Assembly: GCF_016894445.1 (NCBI RefSeq)
Contig: NZ_CP056775.1
Location: forward strand, 1-64,000
Reading direction: 5' to 3'
Length of the DNA: 64,000 bases
Source of the DNA: Dyadobacter sandarakinus
GTDB taxonomy: Bacteria > Bacteroidota > Bacteroidia > Cytophagales > Spirosomataceae
Shown here piece by piece: positions 57,083 to 64,000 of this stretch. Every line of letters starts with the position of its first letter. Position 1 is the first letter of the stretch. Both the position numbers and the translations under genes were made by a program. The notes beneath the pieces were generated by a model. It worked only from the letters and a program-made list of their open reading frames with translations. It did no database searches and was not told the DNA's origin.

Positions 57083-57391
57083 CTACAATTTTCCCGGCCT
57101 CCGGAAGTAGAGGAAGGAAGCTGCCGCTGCTGCTGCGACCAGTACAACCACTGCAATCACGGGCAGCTTGTAGGAAAGGTTGATCATTTTCAGCATGCGG
57201 TCCGACACAAAGGCCATTTTGCCCCAGAGTCTTGTTTCGTGGAAAGCATTGTACAGCAGGGTGCCGGCTGCACCGCCGATCGCGCCGATCAGCAAGCCGG
57301 ATAGGAGGGGATATCTGGATCCGTTGTTCAATTTCGTAACAGGAGAGGGTTCCAAAACTTTGTCTTTCTGGTATTCCTTTGCACTATTCAT
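57083..57391 (-). CDS. Hypothetical two-helix membrane protein
   Basis: A 102-residue protein not recognised. It has a charged N-terminus (NSAKEYQKDKVLEPSP), a glycine-rich helix (LLSGLLIGAIGGAAGTLLY), a loop, and a strong C-terminal helix (LPVIAVVVLVAAAAAASFLYF) with a basic end. This recalls phage-shock or stress envelope proteins, but no family is assigned. A second ATG at 57397 adds two residues. A terminator follows it at 57031-57059, which supports a real transcript. Confidence 0.65.
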   Translation of the reverse strand: MNSAKEYQKDKVLEPSPVTKLNNGSRYPLLSGLLIGAIGGAAGTLLYNAFHETRLWGKMAFVSDRMLKMINLSYKLPVIAVVVLVAAAAAASFLYFRRPGKL

Positions 57392-57566
57392 ATGCATGTG
57401 GCGTATTGGTAAAGTTTGATATTGGAAGGTGATATTAGTAACTAGTTTGGGTAATTTTTTAGAAAATATTCTACAATGTGAATCTAATATTAATTATGTT
57501 TGCTGTTACGGAATTCCACCGTCAAAGCCCTATATCAGCGTTAATAATATTCATCATTTCCGACCC

Positions 57567-58019
57567 ATGCTCAGTGCACAAAGTACCACGCTCAGCCCGA
57601 CTGCATTCTTAAAGAACATTACCGGCCACAAAGTTTTAAATTTTGCCTGTTTGCTGCTCATTCCGGCCCTATTTATTTTGTTCGATTACTCGGCCGGCCG
57701 GGAGGTGGTTTGTTCAGGCATGATACTCAACAAGTATTATGTTCCCGAACGCATTCACCTGACCAAGGTTACCGAGCTGGACCAGGACGGCCGGCGCACT
57801 TCCCGCCTGACTTCCGAAACGGAACCCGCTTCCTGGGAAATTCTTACACAAACCAGGTCCGGTGAAAGCCTGCGCCTGAAATGCCAGCGGGATGTATATT
57901 ATGCCAAGCTGGTCGGAGAACCGGTGGAATACATCTCAGTCCGGGGTTTTCTGACCAACTGGGTATACAGATACAGCGAAATTACATCTTCGGTTCAGGT
58001 GCCTTCGGACAGCCGGTAG
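57567..58019 (+). CDS. Hypothetical single-pass membrane protein
   Basis: A 150-residue protein not recognised. From ATG 57567 it has a short polar start, one transmembrane helix (VLNFACLLLIPALFILF, about residues 24-40) and a soluble part with GREVVCSGMILNKYYVPERIHL. A longer frame to 57429 exists but adds a cysteine-rich stretch unlike a coding start. It stands alone, divergent from the two-helix membrane gene. Confidence 0.6.
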   Translation: MLSAQSTTLSPTAFLKNITGHKVLNFACLLLIPALFILFDYSAGREVVCSGMILNKYYVPERIHLTKVTELDQDGRRTSRLTSETEPASWEILTQTRSGESLRLKCQRDVYYAKLVGEPVEYISVRGFLTNWVYRYSEITSSVQVPSDSR

Positions 58020-58799
58020 CTGCCGCCGGGTTTGATACAGTGTGGTAGTGCTGAAAGGTATAAAATTGTTGTTCCCGGCTGTGCGGATAGCCAGGTGGCG
58101 GATGTCAGCAATCGGACCGGCCCAGGTTACTGTGGGTTGTACCGGTGGAATAAAGATATTCACAAGCAGGTCAATTTAGCCAAACATTCTCCGAAAATTT
58201 TAGCAAAAGGCACTTTTCTGTCGTAATCTTCCTCTATAAAAAGCTTGCTCAAACTACTTGGGTGAGCTTTTCTGCATTTAATTTTAAAGTTTTTTTATAA
58301 ACTTTTCAGGACTGTACAACTATTTGTTGCGTATACCAATATACGTTTAGGTACTCCTGCTGGGTGTGTCACCGCCCGTCTTCAAAGGATGACAAAAATC
58401 ATACTTCCTGTATACCTGCCAAATCCCGACCGCTTTGTTTACGGATTTGTCCGTTTCATCTTCATAAAGTTGTCACCGCAAGGTTATTTAGTGAGTTTTG
58501 CACCCTGTTAACCCCACGATAGAAGCAATTCTTTAACATTCATCATTTTCATTGCATGCCTTACCCACATGCATTGGCGCCATAACATTTTCGGATTGCA
58601 TGGATGAAGTGCACTCCGCCTGTAAATCAGCAATGACCAACAGTAAAGGCTCAGTCGGTTTCGTATGCACGAAAAAGGCACGCACCTGTATGAGTTCATT
58701 CTAATCCATTCCGACCCCTGATCTCCCGACGCATTCCAACCAAAAAGCCGGGTGAACCTTGACCTGAATCTATCCGTTGTTCTACGAACTCTGTTCAAG
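58020..58799. other. 780-base stretch without a convincing gene
   Basis: Only short, weak reading frames are present on both strands, and no known RNA is recognised. A terminator-like stretch lies at 58231-58270 (GCTCA with TGAGC, flanked by AAAA and TTTT). A 6-4-6 inverted repeat CGTATA-CCAA-TATACG occupies 58330-58345. A long leader or regulator region for the giant gene is possible. Confidence 0.45.
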
Positions 58800-61700
58800 A
58801 TGATTAAAAACTACATTTCAAACGACAATCCGATGGCAGGCATTTTCGCCAGAACATGCCTTTTTCTATCTTTTCTGATGAGCCTGGCCAGTCCCGGTGA
58901 GGCTTTGTCAGTAACTCAACCTGCTTCGCGGACACTTGCCGACGGATGTGTTCCGGTAAGTCCGCTGGCTTGTTCCGCCACCTATGCGGCCTATCCTTTT
59001 GCCTTGTCTTTTGATGCGGGCGTACCTGCCACTGTCACCGACAAAGCCGGCAACGGGACGGGATTTCTGACGATCAATAGTTTGTCAGGTACACGCACTT
59101 CCGAAGATGGCCAGCCAACCATTCCTTCGCTTCCCGGCTATGAGCCTTCCAAAATCACGCTGACCGGAGGCAGGCTGCAGATTGTAGCCAGTAAGGGCAT
59201 CGACTATCTCGCCAATAACAATCAGATCAATGTGCTGGGCGTGAAGGTGCGGACCGGAAAGAAAATACAGCTTGATGTACAGTTGATTAATCCTGTTAAT
59301 GCGGCACAGGCCCAGCAGGGTGGATTGTGGTTCGGGCTTCATGATAAAACATTCATCAAGCTGGGCGTGACAGGTAACAAGGTTGAGCTGAGAAAAGAGC
59401 TCAATGATGTTTCCAGCAATATTTCAGGCCTTGCCAATCCCGATCAGCGCCGTACGGAAACCATTACCGGGCTCAACACCAAGACAGTAAGCTTGCGTAT
59501 GGTGATCGACTCGGCGGCAAATACAGTGGAAGGTTTTTATTCTACAGACGGAACAAATTATGTAAGTACCGGCGCGCTTTATGCAGTTCCGGTACTGGAT
59601 ATTGCAGGCACGGGGCTTACGCAGGGAGACCGGTTTGCGGGCGTATTTGCAACCTATCGCAACGGATCGGCTCCGGTAACCTATACTTTCGACAACTTCG
59701 CGATAGATGATCTGATCAAACCGGACCCACTGCCGCGCGAATTCAAGGTCAGCTTTCAGCCGCAGTCCGCCACGATTCCGGCAGGTTACACAGCTGACTA
59801 TGGTAATGCATTTGACGCTGCCAAAGGCTACGGCTGGATGAACGCCGCTACCAGAGAGCCAGGCGACTATACCGGAAATACCCGCGTGCGCACAGGTTCG
59901 GGAGATCCGCGTCAGCTTTCACTGATCCAGATGCAGGCAGCTTCTGACAATACAACACCGGGCGCATGGGAGCATGATATCGAAAACGGGATCTATACGG
60001 TTACGGTCAGCGTGGGTGATAATGGATACTATAACAGTACACACCAGTTGAATGTGGAGGGCCTGCCGGCGATCACGGATTTTACGCCCACCTCATCCAA
60101 CAGGTTCAGGACAGCCATAGCCACCGTGCGGGTAACCGACAAAAAACTGACGATCAATGCAAATGGCGGTATCGGTACCAAACTGAACTATATAGATGTA
60201 GCCCCGGCAGCACCCGTGGCCGACTCTGCGGCTCCTGTGGCGGGCGCGCGCTTTGAGGGTACGCTCAAAGCGGCCAATGTGTACAGCGAACAGGTAAAAG
60301 TGATCCTGAGTGCAGCTGACGCAGGAAGCTCGGGCCTGAATTTATTCCAGTATGCAATTAACAACGGTCAATATGTAAACTATACGGGTCCGTTTATTCT
60401 GAACACTGGCGGCGACTATACCCTTAAAGTACGGGCAGCAGATGCAAACGGGAACGAAACCATTACCAGTAACTACGAATTCAGCATCTTCAAGCAGCCG
60501 GTTGTCACGCGGTTCAGCTTCCAGCCGGCCGGTACGCCGGTACCTTCGGGCTACGTGGCCGATCTGGGAAATGCATTTGACGAAACACGAGGTTACGGCT
60601 GGCTGAGTGCTGACACGAAAGTGCCCGGTGACTACACAGGCAATACGCGCGTGCGTACCGGCTCGGGCGACTCCAAGCAGCTTTCATTGCTTCAGATGCA
60701 GGCTACGACCGATAACATTGTTCCCGGTGCGTGGGAGCATGTGGTTGAAAACGGGACCTATACCGTGACGGTGAGTGCGGGGGATTTCAAATATTTCGAT
60801 AGTAACCACCAGATCAATGTGGAGGGTTTGCCGGCGATTTCGGACTTTAACCCTAGCAGTACCACCAAGTTTCGGGCGGCAACTGCCACGGTGCAGGTGA
60901 CCGACGGCCGGCTTACCATTGATGCCACAGGCGGGCGCGGGACCAAGATCAACTACATCAATTTCAGCAGGTATGTGCCGGTGGCTGATACCTTGCCGCC
61001 GGTGGCGAGCGCCCGTTTCGAAGGTACTATCAAGTCCGGCAATGTGTACGACCAGCAGGTAAGGGTCATACTCACCGCAACTGACGCCGGCCAGGCAGGG
61101 CTGGCTGCTCTGCAGTATTCCCTCAACAATGGAGACTATATCCGGTACACCAGTCCGTTTGTGATAGATGCAAGAGGCAGTTACAGCCTGAAAGTTCGTG
61201 CTGCTGATGCCAATAACAATGAAGTGGTGAGCAGCCCCTATCTGTTCGGAGTATTCCGTGAACCTGATTCAAAAACGGTGAAAATCAGCTTCCGGCCGCA
61301 GGGGAATGCGGTGCCGGAAGGGTTTACAGCAGACAATGGAAAAGCTTATGAACCGCTGAAAGGCTCGGGCTGGATCAACTCCTCCACAAAGGCACCGCTT
61401 GATTTCAGCACAAATGTCCTGATCAGAAACGGAGCCGACCAGCCATTGCAGCTGTCTTTTGCCCAAATGCAGGCCGACACTACTCCGGCAGCCTGGGAAT
61501 ATGCCGTTCAGAATGGTACCTATAAAGTAATAGTAAGTGCCGGTGACGCTGAAAATCTGGGAAGTAACCATCAGATTAATGTTGAAGGTTTGCCCGCTAT
61601 CAGCGATTTCCGGCCGGACAATGATCACAAGTTCAGGTACGGAGTAGTATCCGTGCCGGTGACGGATGGCAAGCTGACGATTGATGCTGCCAATGGTGTC

Positions 61701-64000
61701 AATACCAAAATCAACTACATTATTTTTACGCCGGCCGAAACGGTGGCCGATACCCTTGCACCTGTGATCAGCGCGCGCTTTGAAGGCGAGTCGGACTCCG
61801 CAAGTGTGTATAAGCATCAGGTGAAAATTTTCCTTACGGCAACAGACGAGGGTGCTTCCGGCCTGGCGGAGTTCCAGTACTCAATTAATAACGGCAGCTT
61901 TGTTAATTACACCGGCCCTGTCCTGATCCAGACTCCGGGAAATTACACCATCAAGCTGCGGGCGGCTGATGCAACGCCCAATGAAAGAGTTACGCAGAAT
62001 ATTGCATTCAGCATCGTGGATCCGGTAGAAGTCATTTCCATGACATTTTCAAAACCGGTCCTCAACTTTACGGTCATCAAAGGACAGCAGGTGCTTCCTC
62101 AGACGGTGGAAGTGCTCGCAACGCCTGCGGTGAATGCATTTACCTTGTCCAAAACAGAAGCCAGCTGGCTTACCCTGCCGGCCAATACCTCCGGTAAGCT
62201 GGAATTTGGTCCTGCCAACATCAACAGTAACCTGGACGAAGGATCTTACCAGGCTCTGGTCACCTGCCAGGCCGATGGTCACGAACCTACTACCTTGCTC
62301 GTCAACCTGCACGTGGTTAATGCACTTAACCCGGCTGTGGCCAAGATCAACTTTCAGGACGCAGCTAGCGGACCTCCGCTCAACTATTTCCGTGATTTTG
62401 GTCAGGCTTTCGGAGCGCGCACGGCACGGGAGCAGGGAGCCGGTCTTCAGTTTGGATGGAAAAAACGTTCCGACGGAACCCCGCTCGACCTTACGGCCAA
62501 TGGCAGGAACCGCAATACGCCGGAAGATGTGCTGCTTGCAACCCTCATACACATGCAGGCCAACCAGATCACCAGTACATTTAAAGGAACCAAAGTAGAA
62601 GGCTACTGGGAAATGAAAGTTCCCAATGGTACTTACGAGGTGCAAGTTTCTGCCGGAGATGGCGATATCGGTACTTCGGCAGAAAGCCATACCCTGAATG
62701 TGGAAGGCGTCACTTTGATCAGCAATTTTGTGCCGAATGGAAAAACAGGTACGATCAGCCGGTTCAAATCGGCTACGGGCCAGGTGCATGTCACCGACGA
62801 GCTGCTGACGGTAAATGCAGATGGCGGTACCAATACCAAGATCAACTACATCAATGTTTTTCCGGTCACCCTTGACCCTTACCTGTACTGGGCAACCCGG
62901 AATGCCAATATTATTATCAAAAAAGAAACAACCGTACAAAACACCATTTCGGTTGTACTGGGCAGCTCTAACAACTCCGCTACTGCCTATAACCTGTCGG
63001 CAGTATATGGTGCGGGCGCCACAGGCTGGCTCACGTTTGAGCCTTCCCCCTCGGGAACACAGCCCAATGTGAGCATCAACTATACTGCTGCCAAGGACCT
63101 GCCTCTGGGTATTTACCATGCTACGATCAGGGCTTCCTCGGGCGGGCTGACAAGCGCAGAGCTGCAAATCCAGCTGAATGTGGTGGAAGAAGAAAAACCT
63201 TATGTCATATCTTCTAACCCCATCAACGGCGCTACGAAGGTGGGACTGAATACGGTGAGTGTTGCGGCCAATAACCTGCACGTACCGGCGGTGCCCGGAT
63301 ACCAGGGGGGAGTCAACAATGCAACCATTACGGAAAGTACCGTGAAGCTTGTAAAGGTGGTGGACAATATTGAAACACCTGTAAAAGGCGTGGTACAAGG
63401 CACAGGAGGCGGCGATGTGATCAGCTTTTCGCCTTCGGCAAGCCTGGAAGCGCACACGGTTTATAAGTTTATCATTACATCGGGCGTAAAATCGTACTCA
63501 GGTGCAGGCTTTGCGCCTTATGAAGCTACCTTCACCACCGATGCTGCCGCAGTGGATACCAGCGGGTTCCTGAATGCAACATTCACGAAAGTACCCGTGC
63601 CCGGCACCCAGAACAAGAAGTACACTTCGCTCACCTTTGGTCCGGACGGAAACTTCTATGCATTGCGGCTTGATGGTGTCATCGAAAAGTATACGGTTAA
63701 TCCGGCAGACGGAAGCCTGGAAAATCAAAGGCTCATCAATACACTTGTGCACAAGTATGGAAGCCGCACTGCCATCGGACTCACTTTTGAGCCCGGAGCT
63801 ACCCCGCAGAATATGGTGGCCTGGGTGACGCATTCCTCGGCCGGGCTTACTTCCGCGCCAACCTTTGACGGAAATGTATCCAAGCTGAGCGGCGATAGCC
63901 TGCAATATGAGCAGCTCATCGTCACCAAGCTGCCGCGTTCCAAAAGGGACCATCTGACAAATAGTATGGCTTTCGGGCCGGATGGTGCATTGTACATCAA
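58800..64000 (+). CDS. Giant secreted protein with malectin-like repeats (partial, continues past the window)
   Basis: The frame is open from ATG 58800 to the window end (1733 codons) without a stop; I followed it at many points. An N-terminal hydrophobic signal (about residues 14-38) is followed by an unassigned beta-sandwich (about 40-310). Three tandem units of about 255 residues begin at 316, 571 and 828; each is a malectin-like domain (NVEGLPAI, TKINYI) plus an Ig-like linker (GLxxxQYxINNG). A BACON-like domain (about 1079), a fourth malectin-like domain (about 1179), another BACON-like domain (about 1359), a Big_5-like domain (about 1466) and the start of a beta-propeller (from about 1599, SLTFGPDG and MAFGPDG) follow. 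Carbohydrate binding at the cell surface is inferred. A T9SS tail may lie beyond the window. Confidence 0.9.
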   Translation, partial: MIKNYISNDNPMAGIFARTCLFLSFLMSLASPGEALSVTQPASRTLADGCVPVSPLACSATYAAYPFALSFDAGVPATVTDKAGNGTGFLTINSLSGTRTSEDGQPTIPSLPGYEPSKITLTGGRLQIVASKGIDYLANNNQINVLGVKVRTGKKIQLDVQLINPVNAAQAQQGGLWFGLHDKTFIKLGVTGNKVELRKELNDVSSNISGLANPDQRRTETITGLNTKTVSLRMVIDSAANTVEGFYSTDGTNYVSTGALYAVPVLDIAGTGLTQGDRFAGVFATYRNGSAPVTYTFDNFAIDDLIKPDPLPREFKVSFQPQSATIPAGYTADYGNAFDAAKGYGWMNAATREPGDYTGNTRVRTGSGDPRQLSLIQMQAASDNTTPGAWEHDIENGIYTVTVSVGDNGYYNSTHQLNVEGLPAITDFTPTSSNRFRTAIATVRVTDKKLTINANGGIGTKLNYIDVAPAAPVADSAAPVAGARFEGTLKAANVYSEQVKVILSAADAGSSGLNLFQYAINNGQYVNYTGPFILNTGGDYTLKVRAADANGNETITSNYEFSIFKQPVVTRFSFQPAGTPVPSGYVADLGNAFDETRGYGWLSADTKVPGDYTGNTRVRTGSGDSKQLSLLQMQATTDNIVPGAWEHVVENGTYTVTVSAGDFKYFDSNHQINVEGLPAISDFNPSSTTKFRAATATVQVTDGRLTIDATGGRGTKINYINFSRYVPVADTLPPVASARFEGTIKSGNVYDQQVRVILTATDAGQAGLAALQYSLNNGDYIRYTSPFVIDARGSYSLKVRAADANNNEVVSSPYLFGVFREPDSKTVKISFRPQGNAVPEGFTADNGKAYEPLKGSGWINSSTKAPLDFSTNVLIRNGADQPLQLSFAQMQADTTPAAWEYAVQNGTYKVIVSAGDAENLGSNHQINVEGLPAISDFRPDNDHKFRYGVVSVPVTDGKLTIDAANGVNTKINYIIFTPAETVADTLAPVISARFEGESDSASVYKHQVKIFLTATDEGASGLAEFQYSINNGSFVNYTGPVLIQTPGNYTIKLRAADATPNERVTQNIAFSIVDPVEVISMTFSKPVLNFTVIKGQQVLPQTVEVLATPAVNAFTLSKTEASWLTLPANTSGKLEFGPANINSNLDEGSYQALVTCQADGHEPTTLLVNLHVVNALNPAVAKINFQDAASGPPLNYFRDFGQAFGARTAREQGAGLQFGWKKRSDGTPLDLTANGRNRNTPEDVLLATLIHMQANQITSTFKGTKVEGYWEMKVPNGTYEVQVSAGDGDIGTSAESHTLNVEGVTLISNFVPNGKTGTISRFKSATGQVHVTDELLTVNADGGTNTKINYINVFPVTLDPYLYWATRNANIIIKKETTVQNTISVVLGSSNNSATAYNLSAVYGAGATGWLTFEPSPSGTQPNVSINYTAAKDLPLGIYHATIRASSGGLTSAELQIQLNVVEEEKPYVISSNPINGATKVGLNTVSVAANNLHVPAVPGYQGGVNNATITESTVKLVKVVDNIETPVKGVVQGTGGGDVISFSPSASLEAHTVYKFIITSGVKSYSGAGFAPYEATFTTDAAAVDTSGFLNATFTKVPVPGTQNKKYTSLTFGPDGNFYALRLDGVIEKYTVNPADGSLENQRLINTLVHKYGSRTAIGLTFEPGATPQNMVAWVTHSSAGLTSAPTFDGNVSKLSGDSLQYEQLIVTKLPRSKRDHLTNSMAFGPDGALYI
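59745..60509 (+). repeat. Malectin/Ig unit 1 of the giant protein
   Basis: First 255-codon unit, beginning KVSFQP; it shares NTRVRTGSGD, SLIQMQA, PGAWEH and NVEGLPAI with units 2 and 3. Confidence 0.8.
60510..61280 (+). repeat. Malectin/Ig unit 2 of the giant protein
   Basis: Second unit, beginning RFSFQP, 257 codons long. NTRVRTGSGD and GYGW are nearly the same as unit 1 also at the DNA level, so it arose by duplication. Confidence 0.8.
61281..62019 (+). repeat. Malectin/Ig unit 3 of the giant protein
   Basis: Third unit, beginning KISFRP; more diverged than units 1 and 2 (NVLIRNGADQ replaces NTRVRTGSGD). The Ig-like linker keeps LAEFQYSINNG and VNYTGP. Confidence 0.75.

Noticed and set aside
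58360..58385. CACCGCCCGTC, which resembles the 3' end of 16S rRNA
   Set aside because: Only 11 bases match, and none of the surrounding rRNA sequence or the ITS follows.
58508..58798. 96-codon minus-strand frame before the giant gene
   Set aside because: Composition is unlike neighbouring proteins, there is no promoter match, and no family is recognised.
62049..63455. 468-codon open frame on the minus strand within the giant gene
   Set aside because: The opposite strand encodes continuous malectin- and BACON-like domains. The minus frame has an Arg/Cys/His-rich shadow composition and no domain.
1..64000. CRISPR arrays, insertion sequences, prophage genes, rRNA operon
   Set aside because: Looked for spaced repeats, transposase or integrase motifs and rRNA landmarks; none was found.

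Overview
The window looks like the start of a chromosome of a Gram-negative Bacteroidetes bacterium of the Cytophagales, most like Dyadobacter or a close relative. This is an inference. It rests on moderate GC content, promoters of the Bacteroidetes type (TAnnTTTG), type IX secretion (T9SS) sorting domains, Bacteroidetes-specific families (DUF4270, DUF4907, ribonuclease Y next to ZapA), and abundant lipoproteins and polysaccharide-active enzymes. dnaA begins 83 bases in, as in an assembly rotated to dnaA.

Layout. 1-7.3 kb: dnaA, an acyltransferase-like gene, an aminopeptidase/DUF3108 pair, a polytopic membrane protein and recA. 7.3-13.8 kb: a minus-strand run pheT, a coiled-coil gene, zapA, a structured gap that may be 6S RNA, rny and an AAA+ ATPase. 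13.8-19.9 kb: DUF1684, a response regulator with a PhnP-like hydrolase, a DUF819 membrane protein and a two-gene molybdenum hydroxylase with a Tat signal. 19.9-29.6 kb: a haloperoxidase/outer-membrane-protein group, DinB, a DUF255 thioredoxin-like protein, a T9SS protein, a lipoprotein, an MFS transporter and tRNA-Val(GAC). 29.6-32.5 kb: three exported proteins, two sharing an N-terminal module but carrying different heads (Bacillus BclB-like and C1q-like). 32.7-37.7 kb: rimP-nusA-infB with a terminator-like hairpin in its leader. 37.8-43.1 kb: an EEP-family protein, a Kelch/DUF4907/DUF4270 locus and a bestrophin. 43.2-49 kb: a complete RND efflux operon with a palindrome upstream. 49.3-56 kb: a sodium:solute symporter with a translationally coupled microprotein, divergent from two GH78-type rhamnosidases; rfbD (dTDP-rhamnose synthesis) follows. 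57-64 kb: two small membrane proteins, a gene-poor stretch and the first 1733 codons of a giant secreted protein with malectin-like repeats that runs off the window.

How it fits together. The core genes cover replication initiation, recombination, RNA decay, division and translation. The accessory genes face outward: surface proteins, efflux, and capture and cleavage of rhamnose-containing glycans. The most unusual items are the BclB/C1q surface cluster, the symporter microprotein, the zapA-rny RNA candidate, the rimP leader hairpin and the giant repeat protein. No insertion sequence, prophage, CRISPR array or rRNA operon was seen.
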